DNA from: Flavobacterium sp. 1
GTDB taxonomy: Bacteria; Bacteroidota; Bacteroidia; Flavobacteriales; Flavobacteriaceae
Length of the DNA stretch: 64,000 nt
Assembly: GCF_002797935.1 (NCBI RefSeq)
Contig: NZ_PGER01000001.1
Location: 4,712,001 to 4,776,000 of the forward strand
Direction: 5' to 3'
How positions within the stretch are numbered: the first letter of the stretch is position 1; each line of letters begins with the position of its first letter. This document shows positions 7,511 to 15,423 of the stretch, in pieces. The notes under the pieces are model-generated. The model was not told where the DNA came from, did not search any database, and worked only from the letters and a program-made list of their open reading frames with translations. Both the position numbers and the translations under genes were made by a program.

Positions 7511-9601
7511 ATGCAAAGTTTTAGAGACGAAATAGAAAACCCGATTGTCCAAAAAGAGATTATCGATTTAGAGAAAAAGATTTATTCTTTCCGTAACGGA
7601 CAAATCGATGATGAGCGTTTTCGCAGTCTTCGTTTAGCACGCGGAATTTACGGTCAGCGTCAGGAAGGTGTGCAGATGATTCGTATTAAATTGCCTTACG
7701 GAAAAGTAACTAGCGAACAATTGAATAGAATTACTGAAGTTTCAGATAAATATTCTACAGGACGGTTGCATATAACAACCCGTCAGGATATCCAAATTCA
7801 CTATGTTAGTTTAGACAGAACGCCTGAGCTTTGGGCAGACTTGGCCAAAGACAATATTACGTTGCGTGAAGCTTGTGGAAACACAGTTCGTAATATTACA
7901 GGAAGTGAATTGGCCGGTGTAGATGTTGACGAACCTTTTGATGTGACGCCTTATGCACATGGTTTATTTGAATATTTGTTGCGTAACCCAATTTGTCAGG
8001 AAATGGGACGTAAGTTCAAAATATCATTCTCATCTTCTGATAAAGATACGGCTTTGAGTTATTTACACGATTTAGGATTTATTCCAAAAATTGTAAATGG
8101 CGAAAAAGGTTTCAAAATTATGTTTGCAGGTGGTTTGGGTTCACAGCCAAGTCACGCTGAATTGCTTTCAGAATTCGTACCGGTAAACCAAATTATTCCA
8201 ACTGCGGAAGGAATCATCAGAGTTTTTGACCGTCACGGAGAAAGAGCAAAACGTTTGAAAGCACGTATGAAATTCTTAATCAAAGACCTAGGTCGTGATG
8301 AATTTTTACGTTTAGTGGAAGAAGAGAAAAAAGCATTGCCTTTCCACTCTTACGAAATAGATACGACTGCATTTGAAGGTCCAATTACAGAACCTTTATT
8401 AGCTGTGCCTTCAGCAACAATTGATGATGCAGCAGCTTTTGAAGTTTGGAAAAAATCAAATGTTATTCCACAAAAACAAGCAGGATATGTGGCAATTGGT
8501 GTAAAAGTACTTTTAGGAGATTTCTATACTGACAAAGCAAGATTATTAGCTGATTTGATTAAAAATTATGGAGCCAACGAATTGCGTTTTTCATTAAGAC
8601 AAAACATCGTTATTCGTAATATTAAAGAAGAAAACTTACCTTTCTTTTACCAAGAATTAGCCAAATTAGAAATGGTTAGTTTAGGATATGATACCATCGG
8701 AGATATCACGGCTTGTCCTGGGACAGATACTTGTAATTTAGGAATTGCAAGCAGTACGGGAATTGCAGATGAATTAGAAAGAGTAATCAAAGCAGAATTT
8801 CCTCAATACAGCAACAACACAGAAATTGAAATCAAAATCAGTGGTTGTATGAATGCTTGCGGACAGCACAATATGTCAGCAATTGGTTTCCAAGGAATGT
8901 CTATCAACTCAGGAAAATTAGTAGCGCCAGCGTTACAGGTTTTATTGGGAGGAGGAAGATTAGGAAATGGAGCAGGACGTTTTTCTGATAAAGTAATCAA
9001 AATACCAAGCCGAAGAGGGCCGGATGCTTTGCGATTAATTTTAAATGATTATGAAGCCAATGGAAATGGACAATCATTCCTTAATTATTATGATGCCAAA
9101 GGAGAGAAATATTTCTATGAATTCTTAAAACCATTAGCGGATGTAACTAATTTGACCGATGCAGATTTTGTGGATTGGGGTAATGCCGATAACTATGTGA
9201 AAGCAGTTGGAGTTGGAGAATGTGCTGGTGTTGTAATTGATTTAGTAGCTACGTTATTATTCGAAGCTAAAGATAAATTAATCGTGGCTCAGGAATCTTT
9301 CGCAGACGGAAAATGGTCAGATTCTATTTATCAAGCCTATGCTGGATTCGTAAATGGAGCGAAAGCTTTATTGTTATCTGAAAACGAAAAAACAAATACG
9401 CATTCAGGAATTATCGATTTATTTGATACTGTTTTTGTTGCAACTAATAAAATTCAATTGGATTCAACTTTTACTGAGTTGGTTTACCAAATCAATAAAA
9501 ATGAGCCTTCAGAAGCTTTTGCAAAAGAATATATTGAGCAGGGAATTGCCTTTTTCGATAAAATTGAAACATATAGAGCCAAAGATTTAGCTGATGCTTA
9601 A
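7511..9601 (+). CDS. Siroheme sulfite/nitrite reductase with a C-terminal HEPN-like domain
   Basis: A 696-residue protein. Residues 1 to about 540 are a ferredoxin-type nitrite/sulfite reductase: RLHITTRQDIQIHYV near residue 90, then the siroheme/4Fe-4S ligands TACPGTDTCNLG (about residue 400) and ISGCMNACGQHNMSAIGF (about 445). Given the cys operon, sulfite to sulfide is the likely reaction. The last about 140 residues (VATLLFEAKDKLIVAQESFADGKW then QAYAGFVNGAKALLL) form an extra helical domain resembling HEPN, absent from ordinary sulfite reductases. The gene overlaps cobA by 8 bp, indicating translational coupling to siroheme synthesis. Electrons may come from the ferredoxin pathway served by the reductase gene at 11060. 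Confidence 0.9.
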   Translation: MQSFRDEIENPIVQKEIIDLEKKIYSFRNGQIDDERFRSLRLARGIYGQRQEGVQMIRIKLPYGKVTSEQLNRITEVSDKYSTGRLHITTRQDIQIHYVSLDRTPELWADLAKDNITLREACGNTVRNITGSELAGVDVDEPFDVTPYAHGLFEYLLRNPICQEMGRKFKISFSSSDKDTALSYLHDLGFIPKIVNGEKGFKIMFAGGLGSQPSHAELLSEFVPVNQIIPTAEGIIRVFDRHGERAKRLKARMKFLIKDLGRDEFLRLVEEEKKALPFHSYEIDTTAFEGPITEPLLAVPSATIDDAAAFEVWKKSNVIPQKQAGYVAIGVKVLLGDFYTDKARLLADLIKNYGANELRFSLRQNIVIRNIKEENLPFFYQELAKLEMVSLGYDTIGDITACPGTDTCNLGIASSTGIADELERVIKAEFPQYSNNTEIEIKISGCMNACGQHNMSAIGFQGMSINSGKLVAPALQVLLGGGRLGNGAGRFSDKVIKIPSRRGPDALRLILNDYEANGNGQSFLNYYDAKGEKYFYEFLKPLADVTNLTDADFVDWGNADNYVKAVGVGECAGVVIDLVATLLFEAKDKLIVAQESFADGKWSDSIYQAYAGFVNGAKALLLSENEKTNTHSGIIDLFDTVFVATNKIQLDSTFTELVYQINKNEPSEAFAKEYIEQGIAFFDKIETYRAKDLADA

Positions 9602-10370
9602 TACAATAAAACCCAAAGTAACTTTAGTTGGTGCCGGTCCTGGAGATCCAGACTTGCTTACGCTAAAAGGCGCAAATGCACTGGCTGAAGCGAACGTGGT
9701 TTTGTATGATGCCTTGGCAAATGAAGAAATATTGAAGCACGCTCCTCACAATGCCATCAAGATTTTTGTTGGAAAACAAATTGGAAATCACGCCTACACG
9801 CAAGACCAAATCAATCAGTTGATTGTTGACAACGCTTTGACGTATGGAAATGTGGTGCGCTTAAAAGGGGGAGATTCTTTTGTTTTTGGAAGAGGAAGTG
9901 AAGAAATAGATTACGCAGAAAGTTTTGGAATTCCTACATTTGTGGTTCCCGGAATTTCATCGGCGATTGCAGTTCCTGCTTATCAGGGGATTTCATTGAC
10001 CAAAAGAGGAACTTCAGAAAGTTTTTGGGTAATAACGGGAACAACTTCCGACAGAAATTTGTCTAGTGATATCGCTCTCGCAGCACAATCATCAGCAACG
10101 ATTGTGATTTTGATGGGAATGAGTAAACTGTCTCATATTGTGGCACTATTTCAAAAGGAATCCAAAGGAAAAACTCCCGTTGCGATTATTCAAAACGGAA
10201 CAATGCCAAACGAAAAAATAGGCGTGGGAACAATTGACACGATTCAGGAAGTGGCTGTCAAAAATAATTTAAGCTCGCCGGCAATTATCATAATTGGAGA
10301 AGTAGTCAAAGAGAGCAATAAGTTGAAAGGTTTTTACGAGCAATTCGTAACTGCTGAAATAAAATTATAA
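9594..10370 (+). CDS. cobA: Uroporphyrinogen-III C-methyltransferase
   Basis: A 258-residue SAM-dependent methyltransferase (SUMT). Typical motifs are VTLVGAGPGDPDLLTLKGANAL at the N-terminus, VRLKGGDSFVFGRGSEE (about residue 83), VVPGISSAIAVPAYQGISLTKRG (about 116) and VILMGMSKL (about 170). It methylates uroporphyrinogen III to precorrin-2, the first dedicated step to the siroheme needed by the reductase encoded just upstream. Its start overlaps the reductase stop by 8 bp, and its stop overlaps the next start by 1 bp. Confidence 0.95.
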   Translation: MLNTIKPKVTLVGAGPGDPDLLTLKGANALAEANVVLYDALANEEILKHAPHNAIKIFVGKQIGNHAYTQDQINQLIVDNALTYGNVVRLKGGDSFVFGRGSEEIDYAESFGIPTFVVPGISSAIAVPAYQGISLTKRGTSESFWVITGTTSDRNLSSDIALAAQSSATIVILMGMSKLSHIVALFQKESKGKTPVAIIQNGTMPNEKIGVGTIDTIQEVAVKNNLSSPAIIIIGEVVKESNKLKGFYEQFVTAEIKL

Positions 10371-10948
10371 TGGAAAGGAACGAATTATACCCTATTTTTT
10401 TAAAACTGCATAACATTAATGTACTTATTGTAGGTGGTGGAAACGTTGGTTTGGAAAAGCTGTCGTTTATGTTGAAATCTAGTCCCAATGCCAATGTTGA
10501 GGTTGTGGCAACAAAGTTCTTACCCGAATTGGAAGCATTAGTCGAAAAATATCCTTCGGTAAAATTGACCAAAGCGAAGTTCAAGAAAAAAATGCTGAAA
10601 AAACGCCACATGGTTATCGCTTGCACCGATGATTTGAAAGTCAATAAAAGGGTTTATGAGTTAGCTCGAAAGCGTTATTTGATTTGCAATATTGCCGACA
10701 CACCCGATTTATGCGATTATTATTTGGGTGGCATCGTAACTAAAGGAAATGTAAAAATTGCCATTTCAACCAACGGAAAATCGCCAACAACGGCCAAAAG
10801 ATTACGCGAGTTTTTTGAAGAAGTAATTCCGGAAGACATCAATAAAATGGTCGAAAACCTGAATGAATATCGCAAAACCTTAAAAGGTAATTTTGAAGAA
10901 AAAGTTCAAAAGATGAACGAAATCACCGAAGGATTGAAAAAAAAATAA
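10370..10948 (+). CDS. Precorrin-2 dehydrogenase / sirohydrochlorin ferrochelatase
   Basis: A 192-residue protein like the N-terminal half of CysG or Met8p. An NAD-binding motif NVLIVGGGNVGLEKLSFML lies near residue 15, and ICNIADTPDLCDYYLGGIVTKGNVKIAISTNGKSPTTAKRLREF is the family hallmark. It oxidises precorrin-2 and inserts iron to give siroheme. TAATG overlap with cobA shows coupling, so siroheme is made with its main user. Most family members are bifunctional; whether the ferrochelatase activity is retained is assumed. Confidence 0.92.
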   Translation: MERNELYPIFLKLHNINVLIVGGGNVGLEKLSFMLKSSPNANVEVVATKFLPELEALVEKYPSVKLTKAKFKKKMLKKRHMVIACTDDLKVNKRVYELARKRYLICNIADTPDLCDYYLGGIVTKGNVKIAISTNGKSPTTAKRLREFFEEVIPEDINKMVENLNEYRKTLKGNFEEKVQKMNEITEGLKKK

Positions 10949-11059
10949 TATAAAAATAGCGGATGAAATTCTCTGATATTAGTCATATTTAGAAATTGAA
11001 AACATTCGTTTATTTGCGCACTAAATAAAAATAATAATAAGAAGTAAAATTTAAATATA

Positions 11060-12112
11060 ATGGTTAAAACAGACATACTTATAATAGGAGCTGGGCCAAC
11101 AGGTCTATTCGCCGTTTTCGAAGCAGGATTATTAAAATTAAAATGTCATATTTTGGATGCCTTACCGCAACCGGGAGGACAATTATCAGAATTGTATCCA
11201 AAGAAACCAATCTATGATATTCCGGGGTTCCCTGAAGTATTGGCTGGTGATTTGGTGGATAATTTAATGGAACAAATCAAGCAGTTTGAACCAGGATTTA
11301 CTCTTGGAGAACGTGCAGAAACTATCGAAAAACAAGAAGACGGAAGTTTTATTGTGACTTCTAATAAAGGGAAGAAATTCCATGCGCCTGTTGTAGCTAT
11401 TGCTGGAGGATTGGGAAGTTTTGAACCAAGAAAACCACTTATCGAAGACATTGAATTTTACGAAGATAAAGGAGTGAAATACTTTATCAAAAATCCTGAG
11501 AAATTCAGAGACAAGAGAGTCGTGATTTCTGGAGGTGGAGATTCCGCTTTGGACTGGAGTATTTTCTTGGCTAATGTCGCTTCAGAGGTAACTTTGATTC
11601 ACCGCAGAAATGAATTTAGAGGAGCTCTTGATTCTGTTGAAAAAGTACAGGAATTGAAATCATCTGGAAAAATCAAAATGATTACTCCTGGAGAAGTAAT
11701 TGGTTTAAACGGAGCAGAACATTTAGAGTCTGTTGATGTTGAAGAAGATGGTGCACACCAAAACATTAAAACCGATTTTTTCATTCCACTTTTTGGATTG
11801 ACGCCAAAATTAGGTCCAATCGCACACTGGGGATTAGAAATCGAGAAAAATGCGATCAAAGTAGACAATGCTTTAGATTATCAAACAAATATTCCTGGAA
11901 TCTTCGCCATTGGTGACGTAAACACGTATCCAGGGAAATTAAAATTGATTCTTTGCGGATTCCACGAAGCCACATTAATGTGTCAAGCGGCTTACCAAAT
12001 CATCAATCCTGGTAAAAAATATGTAATGAAATACACCACCGTTTCCGGAGTTGACGGATTCGACGGTACTCGTAAAGAAGCTCCAAAAGCGGTAGTGAAA
12101 GCTATTGTATAG
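11060..12112 (+). CDS. Ferredoxin--NADP+ reductase type 2 (thioredoxin-reductase-like)
   Basis: A 350-residue flavoprotein. The FAD motif is at the N-terminus (LIIGAGPTGLFAVFEAG), the NADPH motif near residue 157 (VVISGGGDSALDW), and the C-terminal FAD contact is IFAIGDVNTYPGKLKLI. There is no CxxC redox pair, which separates it from thioredoxin reductase and matches YumC-type ferredoxin/flavodoxin-NADP reductases. By position it probably supplies reduced ferredoxin to the sulfite reductase. A weak -7-like TTTATTTG lies near 11009, so it may also have its own promoter. Confidence 0.9.
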   Translation: MVKTDILIIGAGPTGLFAVFEAGLLKLKCHILDALPQPGGQLSELYPKKPIYDIPGFPEVLAGDLVDNLMEQIKQFEPGFTLGERAETIEKQEDGSFIVTSNKGKKFHAPVVAIAGGLGSFEPRKPLIEDIEFYEDKGVKYFIKNPEKFRDKRVVISGGGDSALDWSIFLANVASEVTLIHRRNEFRGALDSVEKVQELKSSGKIKMITPGEVIGLNGAEHLESVDVEEDGAHQNIKTDFFIPLFGLTPKLGPIAHWGLEIEKNAIKVDNALDYQTNIPGIFAIGDVNTYPGKLKLILCGFHEATLMCQAAYQIINPGKKYVMKYTTVSGVDGFDGTRKEAPKAVVKAIV

Positions 12113-12240
12113 TTTCGGTTATTAGGTTTAAAAGTTTAAATTGTTTAAAAGTTTAAGTGTTGTGTGGTTCGGCGACAATCTTAAAACAACTTTAAACAAT
12201 TTAAACTTTTTTTAAACCAATCTTAAACCTTCAAAAAAAC

Positions 12241-12271
12241 TTGCAATTCTTGGCACTATGTCGTTACTTTG
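12241..12271 (+). promoter_or_regulatory. Candidate promoter for the metH riboswitch transcript
   Basis: TTG at 12241-12243 and TTACTTTG at 12264-12271 (one mismatch to TAnnTTTG), 20 bp apart. The predicted start near 12278 lies about 17 nt before the riboswitch P1 stem, which is why I favour it despite the imperfect boxes. Confidence 0.5.
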
Positions 12272-12294
12272 CAACGTTCCTTTTTTTATTGAAA

Positions 12295-12398
12295 GTTATC
12301 ACGAAAGGCGGAGGGAAAAGACCCAATGAAACCTTAGCAACCCTTTACTTTTTTAAAGAAGGTGCTACATTCTACCACGCATCGCGCGGATAGATAAC
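12295..12398 (+). promoter_or_regulatory. SAM-I (S-box) riboswitch upstream of metH
   Basis: The outer P1 helix is GTTATC (12295-12300) pairing with GATAAC (12393-12398). Between them the S-box core is present: CGAAAGGCGGAGGGA, ACCCAATGAAACC, TTAGCAACC and GGTGCTA-CATTC, in consensus order. SAM-I riboswitches turn off methionine genes when S-adenosylmethionine is plentiful. A short hairpin (GATAC/GTATT, 12402-12416) with a T run follows directly and could be the expression platform, but it is weak. The first metH gene begins 250 nt downstream. Confidence 0.92.
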
Positions 12399-12490
12399 AC
12401 AAGATACATCACGTATTTTTCAAACCTTTTCCTGATAACATTTCGATAATTTTTTAAAGCGAAAGATTGGTGCATTTTTTGCAGTCAACG

Positions 12491-12570
12491 TTCCCGCTGT
12501 ACGCTATATCTTTTATTCTGAACCACAGAATAAAAGGTAATTGCGAGAGCAATTGGACATCGAGGCTAAA
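12491..12570 (+). repeat. Interspersed palindromic repeat, copy A
   Basis: Starts with TTCCCGCTGTACGCTATA. It contains a perfect 11-bp stem (12510-12520 with 12526-12536) around the loop AACCA and ends in a GAGGCTAAA-type tail. Copies B (21053) and C (32255, reverse) share the CCCGCTnTnCGCT head, the AACC(C/A) loop and the GGCTA/GAGCTA tail. It lies between the riboswitch and metH. Confidence 0.75.
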
Positions 12571-12648
12571 GAGCCAGAATTAGGAATTTTGGAAAAATAG
12601 TAATCAAAAAGCTTTGCGCCCTGGCGACTTAGCGGTTTAAAATAAGTT

Positions 12649-13650
12649 ATGTCAACAATTCAAGAAGAAATAAAAAAGAGAATACTCGTGCTCGACGGAG
12701 CAATGGGGACAATGCTGCAACGTTATAATTTCTCCGAAGAAGATTTTCGTGGCGAACGATTCAAAGATTTCCCTCATCCGCTGAAAGGGAACAACGATTT
12801 ATTGTCCCTAACGCAGCCACAGGCCATCAAAGCCGTGCACGCAGCTTATTTTGAAGCAGGAGCCGATATTGTAGAAACCAACACTTTCTCAGGAACCACG
12901 ATAGGAATGGCGGATTATTACCTAGAAGAATATGTTTATGAATTGAACTATGAATCGGCAAAAATTGCCCGTGAAGTAGCCGATGAATTCACTGCCAAAA
13001 ATCCAAACCAGCCTCGTTTTGTTGCCGGTTCAATAGGCCCGACAAACCGTACGGCGAGTATGTCGCCAGACGTAAACGATCCAGGATACAGAGCCGTAAC
13101 TTTTGATGATTTGCGCATTGCTTACAAACAACAAGTTGAAGCCTTAATCGACGGCGGTTGCGATTTACTTTTGGTGGAAACCATTTTTGATACTTTAAAT
13201 GCTAAAGCGGCACTTTTTGCAATCGAGCAAGTGAAAGAAGAACGCAATCTTGACATTCCAATCATGGTTTCAGGAACTATTACTGATGCTTCGGGAAGAA
13301 CACTTTCTGGGCAAACGGTGGAAGCCTTTTTGGTTTCGGTTTCGCATATTCCGTTGTTGAGTGTAGGATTCAATTGTGCCCTTGGTGCCGATTTATTGAA
13401 ACCGTATCTGCAGACTTTGTCTCATAACACTTCTTTCAACGTTTCGGCGCATCCAAATGCAGGATTGCCAAATGCCTTTGGGGAATATGATGAAACACCA
13501 GAGCAAATGCAGGCATTCATAAAAGAATATCTAGACGATAATTTAATAAACATCATAGGCGGCTGTTGCGGAACAACCCCAAATCATATCAAGTTGATTG
13601 CTGATATTGCGAAGGATTATAAACCGCGAGTTTCGACAGCGGTGATGTAG
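12649..13650 (+). CDS. metH: Methionine synthase, homocysteine-binding half
   Basis: A 333-residue homocysteine S-methyltransferase-domain protein, equal to the N-terminal module of cobalamin-dependent MetH. Motifs: [18 protein letters not shown] at the start, [13 protein letters not shown] (about residue 77), and the zinc-ligand cysteines at GFNCALG (about 240) and [13 protein letters not shown] (about 302). The remaining MetH modules are in the separate gene at 15424, so MetH here is made as at least two polypeptides. It is the first gene after the SAM-I riboswitch. Confidence 0.93.
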   Translation: MSTIQEEIKKRILVLDGAMGTMLQRYNFSEEDFRGERFKDFPHPLKGNNDLLSLTQPQAIKAVHAAYFEAGADIVETNTFSGTTIGMADYYLEEYVYELNYESAKIAREVADEFTAKNPNQPRFVAGSIGPTNRTASMSPDVNDPGYRAVTFDDLRIAYKQQVEALIDGGCDLLLVETIFDTLNAKAALFAIEQVKEERNLDIPIMVSGTITDASGRTLSGQTVEAFLVSVSHIPLLSVGFNCALGADLLKPYLQTLSHNTSFNVSAHPNAGLPNAFGEYDETPEQMQAFIKEYLDDNLINIIGGCCGTTPNHIKLIADIAKDYKPRVSTAVM

Positions 13651-13684
13651 ACTGTGAAAAATAAATTTAAAATTAAATAAAATA

Positions 13685-13891
13685 ATGAAAATAACTGTAA
13701 AAGAACTAATAGAGCAATTAAAGGTTGAAGACCAAGATTTGGAAGTTTCTTTTGGGGGACTTGATTTTTATAGATTAAAGGACAGGGGAGGAGTTTTACA
13801 AGTTGAGTTTAGTCAGACAGTTTATTTAGATGATGAAGGTTTTGTAGTTGTTGAAAATCATTTAAAATCGAAGGAATTCAAATCTAAATAA
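13685..13891 (+). CDS. Hypothetical 68-residue protein
   Basis: A small acidic, soluble protein beginning MKITVKELIEQLKVEDQDLEVSFGGLDFY. No signal peptide, membrane segment or metal motif is visible, and I do not recognise the family. It starts 34 bp after the first metH half and lies with the next gene in an AT-rich insert that separates the two metH halves. The even charge pattern and normal start make a real gene likely, but evidence is thin. Confidence 0.5.
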   Translation: MKITVKELIEQLKVEDQDLEVSFGGLDFYRLKDRGGVLQVEFSQTVYLDDEGFVVVENHLKSKEFKSK

Positions 13892-13973
13892 ATTTGTTTT
13901 TGTTGTGAGTATGCTGGTCTAAATCTTATATGAAATTTGAAGTTTATATTTATTATTGAAAGAAAATTATATT

Positions 13974-14975
13974 ATGTCTGTAATACAAATTGATTTGCTG
14001 AAAAAATTCGGATTATCCGATGATGAGATCAATTTATACGGAACTGATTTTTTATTACAATATTTAAAATTTCATAAAACAAGAAAAATTGGTGTTTTCT
14101 TCTCAAATTTTAATAATGAGGAATTAACAACAATTAGAAATGTTGCGATTTTAAATAATTTAACGAATCTTACTAATTTTTCTAATTCTATAGATATATT
14201 TTGTGTAAAAGAAATTTTTAATGATGATTTAAAAATACAAGAAGCACAAAATTTTGCTATTGTTCTTTCGCAGGCAGATTTTTTAGAACTATTCACAGTT
14301 AGTGAATATTTAATAAATAAGAATGAAAATATCTGTCTAAATTCAATAAGAGAAGAGTTTAGAATTGTTAAACCTCTAAGTAATTTTGATTTTATTAGAA
14401 AAGTACAAAGTTATTCAGAGGAAAATAACGCTATATATGATGTGAATTTATATAAAGGAACTTGTTCTTGCAAAGATTATATTTTGAGTAATAGAAATCA
14501 ATTTGTGAATGGAGATTTAAGAAGGTATTGTAAGCATTTACGAGATTCATATAATACCAGTTTTTCTCCAAAAGAATTAAAGGGGATAAATAAATATTTT
14601 ATCCGAGAAAAATTTTATTTAAAACTGAATTTTGGTAAAATTAAGATTCAAGGACTTGACAACTATGTTTATTTGGCATATAATAATAATGAAGGAAATT
14701 GTGATTTTTATTTTCCAACAAAAAATGATTCTTTTGAAAAATATGGATATGATTATGAAACAAAATATTTTTATGATAAGCCTTATGGATATGCTACTAT
14801 ATTGCGTAAAGAATTAGATGATTATTTTAGAACAAAAAGAAAGTTTTATATTGAAAGACAAAATTCAAAGCAGAAAAAAGATAGTATAAAACGAGAAGAA
14901 CAAAATGTTAATAATGTTGTGGGCTGTTTTGTTTTTATAATAATCATTGTGTCAATTTTGTATAGCCTTTTTTAA
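13974..14975 (+). CDS. SWIM-type zinc-finger protein with a C-terminal membrane anchor
   Basis: A 333-residue protein from the ATG at 13974; an upstream in-frame TTG at 13956 is less likely. A SWIM-like zinc motif is visible around residue 165: KGTCSCKDYIL, then RRYCKHL about 20 residues later, giving C-x-C-x(n)-C-x-H. The C-terminus ends in a hydrophobic helix (VGCFVFIIIIVSILYSLF), a single membrane anchor. The coding sequence is very AT-rich compared with the metH halves on either side, suggesting later acquisition. SWIM fingers bind DNA or protein; no function can be assigned here. Confidence 0.7.
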   Translation: MSVIQIDLLKKFGLSDDEINLYGTDFLLQYLKFHKTRKIGVFFSNFNNEELTTIRNVAILNNLTNLTNFSNSIDIFCVKEIFNDDLKIQEAQNFAIVLSQADFLELFTVSEYLINKNENICLNSIREEFRIVKPLSNFDFIRKVQSYSEENNAIYDVNLYKGTCSCKDYILSNRNQFVNGDLRRYCKHLRDSYNTSFSPKELKGINKYFIREKFYLKLNFGKIKIQGLDNYVYLAYNNNEGNCDFYFPTKNDSFEKYGYDYETKYFYDKPYGYATILRKELDDYFRTKRKFYIERQNSKQKKDSIKREEQNVNNVVGCFVFIIIIVSILYSLF

Positions 14976-15041
14976 TAGAAAAGATGAGATACCCCGAAAG
15001 CGCGGATTTGCAACCGTGCCCGCAAAGAGAATAAGTTTAGT

Positions 15042-15114
15042 TTGTCATTCCGAGGAACGAGGAATCACATTACATGAATTACTTGATGAGATTCCTCGTT
15101 CCTCGGAATGACAA
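15042..15114. repeat. Long perfect inverted repeat (25-bp arms)
   Basis: Arms 15042-15066 and 15090-15114 are perfect reverse complements, with a 23-nt spacer. Each arm contains GTCATTCCGAGGAACGAGG or its complement. It is followed by repeat copy D. This looks like an intergenic mobile palindrome or MITE-like element, not a terminator, since no T run follows. Confidence 0.85.
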
Positions 15115-15210
15115 GCTGGGTGGAGAAGTGGATGAGTTTCGTAGGAACGATACATTTTGTAGCAACGAAAATTTTCGGTTGGATGAAAATAGTGTTGAAT
15201 TGTATAATGC

Positions 15211-15293
15211 CCGCGTGAGGGATAGTAGTGGAGCTCTTTTTTCTTGATTTTTCATCAAGAAAAAAAGCGGGAACGAATAGCCCGACCCGACTT
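15211..15293 (-). repeat. Interspersed palindromic repeat, copy D
   Basis: Same head and tail pattern as copy C (GATAGTAGTGGA on one side, CGGGAACGAATAGCCCGA on the other). The central stem is CTTTTTTCTTGAT (15236-15248) with ATCAAGAAAAAAAG (15254-15267), with one bulged A. The loop differs from the GGGTT of copy C, so this is a diverged member of the family. Confidence 0.55.
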
Positions 15294-15423
15294 TTTTTGG
15301 AGGGTCACGCCCAAATGAATTTGAAATTAAAATAAAATATAGCTGCAGTTTTTTGGACAGTAGACAAATAATAAAAACTCAGAATCTAAGCCACTTAGAA
15401 ACTTAGTAACTCAAAATAAAAAA

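Larger units (their letters stand above)
12113..12648 (+). other. 536-bp leader region before metH
   Basis: Contents in order: low-complexity AAGTTTAAA-type phrases (12120-12230), the promoter candidate (12241-12271), the SAM-I riboswitch (12295-12398), repeat copy A (12491-12570), and a CTTTGCGCCCTGGCGACTTAGC phrase just before the start codon. No coding region is seen. Confidence 0.7.
14976..15423. other. 448-bp non-coding spacer between accessory genes and metH second half
   Basis: Holds a GCGCGGATTTGCAACCGTGCC phrase (from about 14999), the 25-bp inverted repeat (15042-15114), repeat copy D (15211-15293), and an AACTTAGTAACTC-type low-complexity phrase before the next start codon. No promoter with both boxes is obvious and no gene is seen. 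Confidence 0.6.
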
